DNA of 38,765 nucleotides, taken from NCBI GenBank assembly GCA_000934455.1, contig KN887199.1, positions 24,239 through 63,003 of the forward strand, written 5' to 3'. A program made the position numbers and the translations under genes. Numbering within the stretch: the first letter of the stretch is position 1; the number at the start of each line of letters is the position of its first letter. The notes beneath the pieces were generated by a model, which had not been told where the DNA came from, did not search any database, and worked only from the letters and a program-made list of their open reading frames with translations. The stretch is from Apostichopus parvimensis. Its lineage: Eukaryota > Echinodermata > Holothuroidea > Aspidochirotida > Stichopodidae. Positions 1 through 10,170 of this stretch are shown here, in pieces.

Positions 1-916
1 TATATACTTGAAATTGGCAATTAACCAAATGGTTGGTAGATTAAATTTCACACAAATTCTGTGGAGGTGGTAGTGGCATTTTGGATCGGTTAGTTTGTAA
101 AATTTGCATGGGAACACTGCAAAGTGGAAGATCGCTGTGACGACAGGGTTCGGTCTCTTCGGGAAGAAACCTGTTTCTTTTGGAAGAATGGAAGAAACTG
201 GAAATAACTAGTTCCTTCCTGAAGAAACCGGAAGAAACTTCTTATGTATCTGGAAACAAGGGAAAATCAAATAGGGCCTAAGAACCTACGATTACTGCAG
301 CAAATTAATCCAGGTCATATGGAGTTAAATCCTTTGAAAAATCCATGTTTGGTTTAGAATGAAGATTATCTCCTGGCTCTAAGCAGGATGTTGTGGCCAG
401 TAGCTCTATGCACCAAGACTTATTGTGGTTCATTATCTGATTTATTGACATTTGTTTCTGTGCTCAGTGTGGGTTCCCCTATGACTCAGTTCTGTTTAGT
501 TCTTGGATTTTACATAATTAATCAGTCAGTACACAGACAATTGTTTTAAAACTTAAACAGTAATTTCCCACTTACTTGAGTTTCATCCAATTTCAGTGGA
601 AGAAAACCTGTTTCTTCTGTGGGGCAAAAAACATGGTTTTGGAATTGTCATTTTTCGCACTGTGGGTTATTGCAAACCTTGTGGTAGCATTCTTCATTTG
701 TAACCTGTATCTTTAGAATTCATAAACAAATTTTTATTTAAAGAAAAAAAGCCTTTTGGACTGTTTCTGAAATGAAAAATCTATCACTGTAACCGATATA
801 TCAGGTTAAGTGAAGACACATATAGCCTCCCGATTGAACCGGCGTTTACGTACGGTATTCCCGCATTTCCTCTCCAAGCACTGACTAATCTCTGTACCCT
901 ATGTTTCTTACTACAG
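1..916 (+). other. Intron of SLC25A1 (upstream of the penultimate exon)
   Basis: AT-rich non-coding sequence. Around 140-260 and 597-620 there are irregular GAAGAAAC / CTGTTTCTT strings that can pair locally, but no unit repeats cleanly. No coding exon was recognised. The SLC25A1 residues before GLEA must lie left of the window. Confidence 0.6.
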
Positions 917-990
917 GGACTGGAAGCTAGCAAATACAAGAACACGATGGACTGTGTCGTCAAGATATGGAAGTACGAAGGAGCCAAAGC
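917..990 (+). CDS. SLC25A1: SLC25A1 penultimate coding exon
   Basis: A 74-nt exon that starts in phase 0 (GGA CTG GAA) after the acceptor CTACAG and ends in AAA GC before the strong donor GTAAGT. It encodes the matrix loop of the third carrier repeat, with the typical basic and aromatic spacing K-Y-x-N-T-x-D-C. Confidence 0.93.
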
Positions 991-3900
991 GTAAGTAAAC
1001 ATCTTCTCATGTTGTCATGGTAAAACTTCAGTACTTTAATACATTTATTTTATGAAAAATGTCTATTCATGGAAAACTAGATATGGGAAAGATCTTGGGG
1101 TTTTTCGTTGCTTTCGTCGATTGTCCGTGGACAGAAGTAGAAATTGTCAAGGCAGTACTTGGAAAAGTGACTAAAACCAATTTACTATGTCTATCAACAT
1201 TAAACGTTCAACCTGGTTAGCCCTCGCTTGGTTTATACCCAGATAAAACGGCAATATTTTCTGGGTATCAAGTGATCTATGAAGTAACCAAAGCTATCTT
1301 ACACCTCAAGCTCTTTTGTGAAAGTTTATTCCTGCTGCAGCTGCTTCATTAGCTGAGATAAGGAAGACAGATTTGGTTACTTCGTAGATCACATGATACC
1401 CGGAAAATCACTAGGTTTTTTTTTCCCGGGTATAGGAAAACCAAGCGAGGGCTAACCAGGTTGAACTCATAATGAACTTGGCTGGGTTCTCTCCTTCTGA
1501 ATATCTAGACCTATTCTTTAGTTATGATAACTTCTGTTGAGAGTGAACCAACATACAAAGCAATGTAATTAACAGTTGCTAAAAGGAACATCACTTTTTT
1601 ATTTTTTTTATTTGTGGGTTTGTTTAATAGAAAGTGGAGAGCCCATTGTAGCTTTATAAAATATTTGAAAAACATTGGTTTCTTTGGAGACCAAATTTTA
1701 AATTGATATTTGGCCAAAATAAATTCAAGTTACATATAAACTGGGGGAAGTAATTCATTCATTCTGCCTGCCTTCCCTGCTTTGCAATAAAGGCTGACTG
1801 TAAAGGCTGCCATTCATTGTAGTTGACACTGTTTTATGTTAGAGCCAATCAAGTTATTGAATGGATGGCAAGTACCTCATACCAGCATGTCTGTTTAAGG
1901 GCAGGCACTTCAAAGTATAGCACAGGAAATGGGTTTACGATTCAAAAAGGTTTTTCTACTTTTCTTCATTGTTAAGCGGGCCAATTTTGGAATGATCAAT
2001 TAATTCCCGTATGTTTGTCTGTTTGCATGCGTGTGTTTGTATGTGTTAACGAGGTTGTGTCAATGTAAAGTGGCTTTCACAAGATACCAGCCTATCTTTC
2101 ATCTTTATGTGAATTGGGTTTGGACAATTTACACGCTTGCAAATGGAATGGGAAAGCGAAGCGTGCCGAAACGGACCAAAGTCAGATAACCTTTTTAGAA
2201 TCGAAGAATACTCTGTCGTTAAGGTATATCGTTAAGCCAGAGTTTAAGAGACATGCCCCTTGTGGGGTTTTAACGAGCCAAGCGATGGGATTTCAAAATC
2301 AGAGAGTGGTTTCATTGGTAGGTCTCCTTTAGAACAGCAGATTAGGACGGAAGTGGGAGTAAATAAAGATCCTTCAGGAATTGACGTTCCACCTGGAAAA
2401 GAAGAAGGATGGTATTTTTTGAGGAATTTTTCAATACATTTCAAAGAAATGGATGGGAGCTGATTGGGAATGATCACACCTCTCTACTCTCCTGTTTTTA
2501 GCTCATACCAGCATGCTGGTGTGAGCTATTGTTACAGTGCGGCGTCTATCATTCTATCACTCTATCACTCTATCCGTCAACAATTGGTAAAACTGCTCCC
2601 ACTCGCACAGTGTTTGATGGAATTTCATGAAACTTGGACACAAGGACCATTGGGTATAGGGCCATCAGAGATGGTCCGAAATTTGGGGTCAAAGGTCACC
2701 TGTGGGCCGTAATGGGCCATTTTCTGGAAATACGCAAAATGCTTCTTCTCCTACAGATTCGATGGTACAATGTTGAGGGTTTGTCACGATAGTACTATGG
2801 AAGTGTTACCTTCAGGGTGTTCATGAATTTGAGATCAAAGATCAACTAGGGGTCTTTTGTGGCCCGGGCTGCGGCCCTATATTTTCAAATTGCTTCCGTT
2901 CGTACAGTGTATGGCCAGCAATAATGAAACTTGGTCACAACGTTCCTCGGGATGAGGGTTACGAGGGGTGTTCGGAAAATTGAGGTCAAATGTCATTTAG
3001 GGGGTCATCGGGGGTCATTCTGTGTAATATTTTCAAATATCTCATTCTCCTCAAGATTTTGATGGATCATATTCCAAGTTGAACTGATGATTGTTGGATT
3101 GTGTATGAATAAGGTGATGCCGAATAATTTTTGGTCAAAAGTTAATTAATTACAATTAATCCCCATTGTTTAAAAAAATTTGAGCCTTCACCTTTTTCCA
3201 AAGCTCCTTTAATTTGTCTCCCAGTCTCTGCAGTGTTTGTTTACATTTGTGGTTAAGCTCTGCAGAGGCTGTTAGTGGAATTAAAGCAGGATTGGGAGTT
3301 GTTATTAACTGTTGAACTGTAAGCATGAGAGCCCTATAGCCAATCAGCACTTGCCGATTCTTAGAAGTCTTTGAGCCTGAGGTATGTAGGCAGCCAGCCA
3401 AAATTTGGGGAAGGAGTGCTTGTGAAGTTATGTCTGCTCAGGTAGAGGGGAGAAAGTTCAGTGGTATTGTTTGAGAGAGTGGGTAAAATAGGATTTAAAG
3501 GGGAAAAATAGGAATTATAGCCAGTGGTGTGGCCAGGATTATGCTAACGGACGGGGGGGGGGGGATCGCCGTTTTGGGCTAGGGGGGTAATTTTGTGAAA
3601 ATTTTGAATAATTAAGAGTCCTTAGATGCAAGCTGGTACTATATATATATTATTGGGAAGTGTATTTTCTGATGATGTAGCAGTGTTTTTTGGACAATTT
3701 GTTAGATAATGGTTTGGCATAGTCATTTGCACCCCCCCCCTGCCCTCCCCATCCTTCTAACTGATTTTCACTCTGGAAGCCCATGCTAAGAACCCCTCAA
3801 CATGGGCCCAAAATTGGTGGAATCTGAATTATGGTGGGCCATAAAGTTTTGTGGGCCCTACATTTTTAAGCTCGAATAGGTTTGAGCTTCTGCACCATTG

Positions 3901-4192
3901 GTGCTCTAGTTCTTTGAAAAACTCAGATGCATACCAAGCAAATGTGTTTTGCTATCCTGATTGAAATTTTCACATAGTCACATTGTTTAAGTTTTGGTGC
4001 AATATTTTGGTAATTATGTAAATAGACTTGATCTTTTAAATTTAATTTCGCTCTATTTCTTTCTTCCCCAGATTCTATAAAGGGACCGTACCGAGGCTGT
4101 CGAGAGTCTGTCTGGACGTTGCCATAGTATTTGTCATCTACGACGAAATAGTCAAAATTCTGAACAAGGCCTGGCCAGAAAAATCCTCATAA
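917..4192 (+). CDS. SLC25A1: Mitochondrial citrate (tricarboxylate) carrier, C-terminal two exons (partial)
   Basis: SLC25A1 exchanges mitochondrial citrate for malate across the inner membrane and feeds cytosolic acetyl-CoA for lipid synthesis. Only the last 64 residues lie here, in two exons, 917-990 and 4072-4192, joined in phase 2 (GC|A, Ala). They read [15 protein letters not shown], then [10 protein letters not shown], then [20 protein letters not shown] and [19 protein letters not shown], then TAA. This closely follows the end of the third mitochondrial-carrier repeat: the GLEA-KY-NT-DC loop, the EG-KAFYKG box, and the final membrane helix with [15 protein letters not shown]. Upstream exons lie left of the window. 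Exon 917 begins after CTACAG, and the donors and acceptors are canonical (GTAAGT; TTCCCCAG). No break or frameshift is seen. The family assignment is strong. The ortholog SLC25A1 rather than another SLC25 member is inferred from the near-verbatim C-terminus. Confidence 0.95.
1207..1465. mobile_element. Foldback (MITE-like) element with arms of about 90 bp
   Basis: The arms 1207-1300 and 1373-1465 are near-complete inverted repeats. The left begins TTCAACCTGGTTAGCCCTCG and the right ends in its exact complement at 1465. The pairing continues through the TTGGTT, TATACCC, GGGTATCA and GATCTA-GAAGTAACCAAA blocks with a few indels. About 70 bp of unpaired loop lies between. No open reading frame is present and no clear target-site duplication was found (left flank ATTAAACG, right flank CTCATAATG). 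It lies in an SLC25A1 intron. It is a non-autonomous DNA transposon or foldback element of unknown superfamily. Confidence 0.8.
2585..3145. repeat. Degenerate tandem array, units of about 148 bp (DR1-core family)
   Basis: Four diverged units begin near 2589, 2735, 2884 and 3033, spaced 146-149 bp. Each opens with an A/T-rich 'tttcaaattgctcc' type string, then 'ctcctacagt', then a 'gatggaatttcatgaaacttgg-cacaa' block, and closes with a 'gggtcaaaggtcac' type motif. The best closing motif is 2686-2698, which reads GGGTCAAAGGTCA. The region lies in the last SLC25A1 intron. Its order of motifs matches the arrays at 20160-20720 and 23770-24180 read on the other strand. Confidence 0.65.
4072..4192 (+). 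CDS. SLC25A1: SLC25A1 last coding exon
   Basis: A 121-nt exon after the pyrimidine-rich acceptor TTCTTCCCCAG. It completes the split Ala codon and encodes [18 protein letters not shown] through EKSS and the TAA at 4190-4192. It contains the last transmembrane helix of the carrier. Confidence 0.95.
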
Positions 4193-4731
4193 ATCTCACA
4201 TTGAGACCACGGAAGTACTATCCCTTTTTTTTTTTCCTTCTATTTTATAGTTATTTTATTTTTTTTGGTTTCCTGACATTAATTTCTATTTCCTCTTTCC
4301 AAAGATACCTCTCGCATAAATAATAAGTTATCAATTGTTTCAAAATTGGAGAAAATGAAATACTGATGTGATACAATGTGTTACCATGGTTATTTGTGTA
4401 TCCAATGTCATGCGACTTCTCTTTAACGTCTAATCCAAATGTGGGATGAACGTCTAAGGAATCTCTTAAAATCTAATCCTTTTATTATTTGTATTGACTC
4501 TGGTGCCAGATATATATATATTTTTTTTTTTACTCTTCTCGTTTTGAAACCTTTATAGGGAACTTGTTGTTTCACTATCTTATGTCACTAATTTGCTTTT
4601 AAAGCCATTAATAGGGAAATGTTGTTTCTTTTTTCAATTCATTGTTGTCATCATAAAAAGTGGATGATTTCTCTAATTTAAACCTGTCTTTCTGAACCTA
4701 TAAAGAAATTTATTTTTTAACCATCAATAAA
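4193..4731 (+). other. SLC25A1: SLC25A1 3' UTR with poly(A) signal
   Basis: AT-rich sequence with T-runs follows the stop codon. The first good AATAAA lies at 4726-4731, in a 'caataaagtgt' context, about 535 nt after the stop. The 3' end of the transcript is therefore inferred to be near 4745-4760. No transcript data are available. Confidence 0.6.
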
Positions 4732-7700
4732 GTGTAGTTCTTGACAAACAAATGTTTTGGCATACATAAGGAAGTATCTTCGATTCTTTCTCAGTGTAAA
4801 CGCCTAATAAGAAAAAATTAAGAAATCATTTTTCTTCAAGATTATACACAAATCAGCCTAATTTGGCTTGCAAATCGAACCAACTCATGTTTTCAAGGAC
4901 CATTTTGCGATACATTTTGTCACAATCTTGTAGAAGAGAAGTTTGAAAGTGAAGCAACCCACTGTTTTGAAGATATTATTATCCAAATATTAGTTTCACT
5001 TTCTCAAATAAAATGGATTATGTCACGTGGGGAACGAATCTAGTTTTGGGAGGCGGCTGTATAAGACAAATAATTTGCTATCAGTTACTACGTACCGTGA
5101 CCAAAGGATTCTCCTATCCACGATTTTGGGTACTCAAGGCAGAGTTTGAAACAGTGGAAAGTAAAAAAAAGGCGCTCTCTGAACAGGCAGTAGTCATTGC
5201 TGGTTTCAGAAATGCTGTCAAATTGGTTAAAGCTCTTTTGGTAATGTATTCTTTATCTTCATATTTGGGGGTGGGGGAGGGGGGTCTAGAGAGGAATGGG
5301 TTATCAGCATTCTAGTATATATACAAGTTTGCCGTTGATGTTTTGAAAGATATTTCAAGGGACAGGTATTTGAAATTCGAGACATAGACCCCCATCGTAG
5401 AGAGTTGTAGCTTCTGAGGATAGGCTCAGCTTTATAAATAAATGGTTTTGCGAATTGTGGGGACTGCATCTGGTGTTTGCAAATAACATTATAACTAACA
5501 GTAACAATTACTCTTTCTTTATTCATGATAATATTTTTATGATTATTTTTATGAACCAGTGGTTGGTTTAATTTATCCCTAAAAATTGTGGACTTTTTTT
5601 TTTTCATTTTCAGAGTGTGATTTGTATAGTTGCATACTAACTTGACAGCATCAGTAGATATATTGTTAAGTAATGTATTACATAGAGAGGGTTATTGTAC
5701 CATGCTAAAATAATAAAAGGAAACCGCCAGATTGGTTCTAGCTTCGAAGAATTCCAATGATATTATTTTACATCAAATTTAAATCTTGGAAATCTAATTC
5801 GCCATGAACACTTTGCGCCAAGAAAAATCAATGATATCTTGCCCCCAAATTCATTATGGAAGTTCCTTTTCCCTTTCAAGTGATCACTTGATGTTTCAAA
5901 AAAATCACCTCATGTTTATTGATATCATGTAAGGTGTTAGTCTATGAATGAATCGTAAAGATAGTCAGGGATGTATCATCTGAGAGGCCATTTATACATT
6001 AAAGACCCTGATTATTGACAAATTACTGCCGAAAAAGCTATCCCCCTGTGTTTATCGTAAATTTTTTACAGGACTGCCTAAATATCGTTTTCAATTTTTG
6101 TTTTAATTCACCTGGACACTCACAAAAGGTAGAAAAACTAGAGGACATCTCTGTGGAATTCTGAACATGTAGTAAGCCTACTTGAGTGTCCTGTCAAAAG
6201 GAAAGGTTTGGTAAATAAATATCTGTCTGTTTGGAGGTGGTAAAGTAAAAGTGTTGTATAAGTAAATTGAATTTTATGAATTTCGAAAGGATCCACAGGG
6301 TAAAGCGACATATTAACACACTAATAGCTTGTACATGCACTAACTACTAATTGACTTTCTTTTTTTTTAAATTTCATCAGAATACCACCCATACTGTGAT
6401 GAATAGGCCAGCAAATGTTTAGTTCATAATGAGTTAAAAGTTATTCTAAAAGTCATATATCAAATGCAGCCATTCCATTTGAATACTCGTAGATTCCAGC
6501 AGCTGAGATGTTTTGTAAAGTATCTTGTAGCATTTGGCTTTTGTTGCTTTAGCTCAGAGTATTACCGCCAACAGGTCCATGCAGTACCAATATAGCATCT
6601 GAACGTGATGACATAGACCAGCTAACCTAGTTCACCGAGAATCAAGCTTCTAGTTACCCCCGGAATAATTCCCAATTGCTAACTTTTGTTGTTGTTAATA
6701 AATTGGATTTTCCAATTCTCCATTGTAGGTGAATTACATAGTTGAATTGACTGCTCGATGTGACTGGCTATTGTGGCAGCAGTGTCAAAGTGTGACTGGC
6801 TAGTTGGCTTCAGCTAGGTCACCGTCATCTCCAAATGTTTAGGAGAATAAGTTTTCAAAAGTAACTTCCTGCGAGGTTTTGAACCTCGAGATATTTTTTG
6901 TTATTTTTAAAACAGAATAAGGGTTTTGTTTCTAAGACAATCCAATGTCTCCATGAGGTGAAATGGTTTTGAAGGAAGGTACGAAAAATGTTTTATTTTG
7001 ATCGGCTTGTCGTTTGTTCGAAAATAATTTAAATTATCGAAAAGGATTTAATGAATGAATAAACCAAAGCAGACAGAAATGTCGGTATGTAATTAAATGG
7101 TATGCGGTTAATTAATCATCTCTACCAAGTCACCTCCGAATTTACATTAGTACCTCGTTGATATTTGGTCAGTACTTTGCGATCAAACTTTCAATCTTCA
7201 AATTTTCTCATTTGTTGAATATGCAACTATTACTTGATGGATAATTTTCTTATAATTGTAAGCATGGATAATGCTTGTTGGATCTGGTTGAAATCTTGAA
7301 TGGGCCTGTTTCACTTGGTTAGAGGAAATAATTTAAAATGTGACACATTGACTGTGTATAATTATACAATATGTAGTTAACTTAATACTAATACGAAATA
7401 ATTAAAAATTTAAAAATAACACAATTCTCATGAAGAAATTGAGTGTAATATTTCAACTCTAAGAATGACATTGTAATTTATTTTCTGCAACTGAGTTTTC
7501 CACATGACATACGAAACAAGTCTCGAAACTTCTTGCCTTTTCGTTACGTACTAAGTGTTTCAATACGCATTTTCACTCTTACCGTGAAGATCAAACAACT
7601 CAGCTCAGATGAATGGGTTTATGTGAGTGGTGTAAGAGCATAGCTCGTCAGACTAAGTTTTAATTACTTTAAGTAATTCGATGCATGTCAGTTTGTATGA

Positions 7701-9397
7701 TGTCATATCATCGAAACTGTTTCAATATCTAGTAATATGATTCCAAGATGAGTTTATATGTTAGGTTACAACACATGTAAGTCAAACTCAAGTCGTACAG
7801 TAGCAAATGTGGTGGCGCTCTTTTGGTACGTACAATCGTTGTAGAAACGGGGTACATTGTCTAATTGACGGGGACAAAAGAAGGTTTTCACTCATCCTGA
7901 GCTAACAGGTTCTGTCCGAAAGAAATAAATCCATGACATCGAAAATGGAAAGTGGGAGTACTGGGTAGGGTATAACTATGAGTATAAGAAAGGAGTGAGT
8001 ATTTTATATACAGCAAGAAGTTTGATTTGGTCTGTGGTGTATCATATTGTTTCTGTTCTTGTGGTATTGTCAGATTTGTTAGAATAATGATCTTTTCAAA
8101 CTTACTTGCTACAAAACAATGAAGACATAGTCTCCATTTTCTTAACATTTTCTTAACAAGTTTATAATTGACCTTCATTGTATTAATATTCTGAGAGCTC
8201 TTTAAAGTAGCAAGAAATCTTGAAACTTGATTTCAGTAAGTTCGGATTGGTCAGACTAAGGACAAGTGTTGACAAACTGGTTGGTCAGGATAGTATGATA
8301 AATTGAACAGTAGGACTATGTAAAGGTTTACAAAACAAAACCTGTATACAAAGAGAGGCATTGTTCTATAACAATAGGACTTTGTGAAAGTTCATTGGTA
8401 CTAACCACACAGTAAGGGACTGGACTGGGAGTTGGTCCAGATACTGACAAAATTCTGATAATCCACTTTCGTAAAAACTTAAGCATATTGTTTACCTTTC
8501 AATGGTCTATTCACACTTCAACATAATGCATAATGTGAAAGGAAGTTGTAAAGAGCTCCAGAAATTATACAATCACAAATGGATGGATGTTGGATCCTGC
8601 TGAATCCAATTAAATAAGGTTTTACTGATATCCAATCGACAAATGTTTATTAGGTAATTGAAAGAGACTTTGTGATAAAGCTTACCAAAGACAAAGAAAC
8701 TGTATACAACAAGGATCAATATTTTGGTGCTTAAGAAATGTTCAAAATTTTTCCGCCTCTCAGAAATGCTTGTGATTATTAACATAGCTCTGCTGCAATA
8801 AATCTTTAATACCAAAAATAATTGGATTGACTTTCAACTAGTGTCATTTTTGTTTCCTGAATCCAATCCCAGCCATGTCCCCCTCCCTCCCTCACCCTCC
8901 CATAGGTTTGTTAATTGTCTTCTCCTGCGCTTTATTTCCATTTGAAATTTTACTTATGCTAGAAATGGTCTCTCTCCCCAGGGCCTTTCCTCAGAGTCCC
9001 CGGAGATTTGGGTGACCCACCCCTAGATGGCCTTCATAAATACTTCTTCAAGAGAATTCAAACCCCCTTAACTTCCCCTTCCCTGTCAGGACACACTGTT
9101 TGTTATCCCACTACGAAGTGCAATTGTGCATGTAATTAAGTTTCCCCATGCTCCATCCCCTTGTCAAAGCCTCTAATGAGCCCCCGTTTTGCAATTCATT
9201 TTCCGGAAGTAAATTATAAAATTAAGAATGCATTTGTCTTTATTCTATTATATCAAAGGCCCCTCCACCCTCCCGATTGATCCCTTGCCCAGGGTTGTAT
9301 CCCCTCTGAATCTCCCTTCGCTGGGCCCGGAAGGGACATATTAACCAATACTTTTCATAGCAATGGTTTTCAAGAGGGTGTGGGTCCACAGGCTGTA
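4732..9397. other. Intergenic region between SLC25A1 and RAD51C
   Basis: AT-rich, with no open reading frame above about 126 codons and none with recognisable similarity. From about 8875 to 9330 the plus strand is strongly C-rich with scattered CCCTCC and CCCC blocks, suggesting decayed repeats. A small local duplication of TGTGACTGGCTA occurs at 6761 and 6793. No RNA gene or promoter could be supported. Confidence 0.5.
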
Positions 9398-9405
9398 CTA
9401 TCAAC

Positions 9406-9772
9406 CAGTGGTGTAGGAAGGTACTTTTGAGTGGGGGGGGGGGCGCTGAAGACTGATGGCCGGCCTGGGGAGGGGTCTAAATTTTTCGCATTTTTAGGTG
9501 GCCTCAGATGCAATTTGGTGCAATATAGCACACTTCAACACCCACTCCATTTTGTAAATAATTTTGCATTTTCACCTGGCCTTAGATGCAATTTGGTGCT
9601 CCAAATGAGATTTTTTTCTGCCAAAATGTTCTGAGCACCAAGGGCAGAAATGAAAAAGGGGTTTCTGACTTGCAAAGCAGGGGGCGGAATGATACTTCCG
9701 CCCCCCCCCCCCATATTTTTCACTGGGGGGCTGGCGCCCCCCCCCCCAGCACCCCCGGTTCCTACGCCCTTG
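9406..9772. mobile_element. Non-autonomous hAT transposon (hAT-N / MITE), 367 bp
   Basis: The element is bounded by a perfect 8-bp target-site duplication, CTATCAAC, at 9398-9405 and 9773-9780. Its ends are inverted repeats: left CAGTGGTGTAGGAAGG; right, read inward, CAAGGGCGTAGGAACCGG. Eight-base duplications and CAG-type ends containing GYGTAGGAA are characteristic of the hAT superfamily. Inside are G-runs and C-runs next to the ends and a direct repeat of 'agatgcaatttggtgc' near 9507 and 9584. There is no transposase reading frame, so it depends on an autonomous partner elsewhere. It sits about 280 bp before the RAD51C start codon. Confidence 0.88.
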
Positions 9773-9960
9773 CTATCAACTCTTATGAACATTCGTCGGA
9801 CTGCTCTCCCTTCCCTTCCTGCACCCCATCTTAAACCTGTGTCGAAGATTGTTATTCGAATCTGGAGACCATGTAAAACAGTGCAGTGTAGACTGTTTTT
9901 ACGGCATGTAAAAGCTTACTACGGATTGGAACAATGTTGAGGTCCTGGGATTGCAATTAG

Positions 9961-10035
9961 ATGGCGCTAACTTCAAACTTGACCGGGATCTGTCGAGTGA
10001 GTATATATGCAATAATAAACACAGTAACTGGTTAG
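9961..10035 (+). promoter_or_regulatory. Possible upstream ORF in the RAD51C 5' leader
   Basis: ATG GCG CTA at 9961 opens a 24-codon reading frame that ends at TAG 10033-10035. It is in a different frame from RAD51C and ends 17 nt before its ATG. It matters only if the transcript includes this stretch. A TTTCCTCAG at 10043-10051 could instead act as a splice acceptor directly before the RAD51C start and remove it. Confidence 0.3.
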
Positions 10036-10052
10036 GCAAGACTTTCCTCAGA

Positions 10053-10170
10053 ATGCAAAGAGAACTGGGAAGCTTTCCTCTTCCGCCACATTTGAAGAAG
10101 AAGTTATCTTCTGCAGGTTTCTCTTTGGTGGAAGATTTGCACAATGTAAAGCCATCAGAACTGAGTAAAG
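10053..10170 (+). CDS. RAD51C: RAD51C coding exon 1
   Basis: 118 nt from ATG (A at -3) to ...GAG-TAA-AG before GTAAAA. It encodes [18 protein letters not shown] and [20 protein letters not shown], then K. The reading frame stays open upstream to at least 9951 without an ATG. Confidence 0.85.

Larger units (their letters stand above)
991..4071 (+). other. Last intron of SLC25A1
   Basis: A 3.1-kb intron holding the foldback element (1207-1465) and the 148-bp array (2585-3145). At 3523-3545 a possible hAT-like left end, 'cagtggtgtggccaggatt', is followed by a G-run, with no matching right end. Short CTATCAC tandem copies lie at 2550-2575 and a C-run at 3731-3739. A stretch at 3170-3420 can be read open on the minus strand for 81 codons, but it resembles no family I know and is more likely an old repeat. 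Confidence 0.7.

Noticed and set aside
3156..3401. An 81-residue minus-strand protein
   Set aside because: The composition looks protein-like, but no family is recognised, no splice sites frame it, and it adjoins the decayed repeat array.
5227..5607. A 126-residue minus-strand protein
   Set aside because: Lysine- and asparagine-rich AT-driven frame ending in a proline run from a C-tract; no family resemblance or splice context.
7888..8178. A 96-residue minus-strand protein
   Set aside because: Composition typical of random AT-rich sequence; no motif, no flanking gene signals.
9535..9940. Proline/glycine-rich proteins on either strand
   Set aside because: They arise from C- and G-runs inside the hAT element and its flank.
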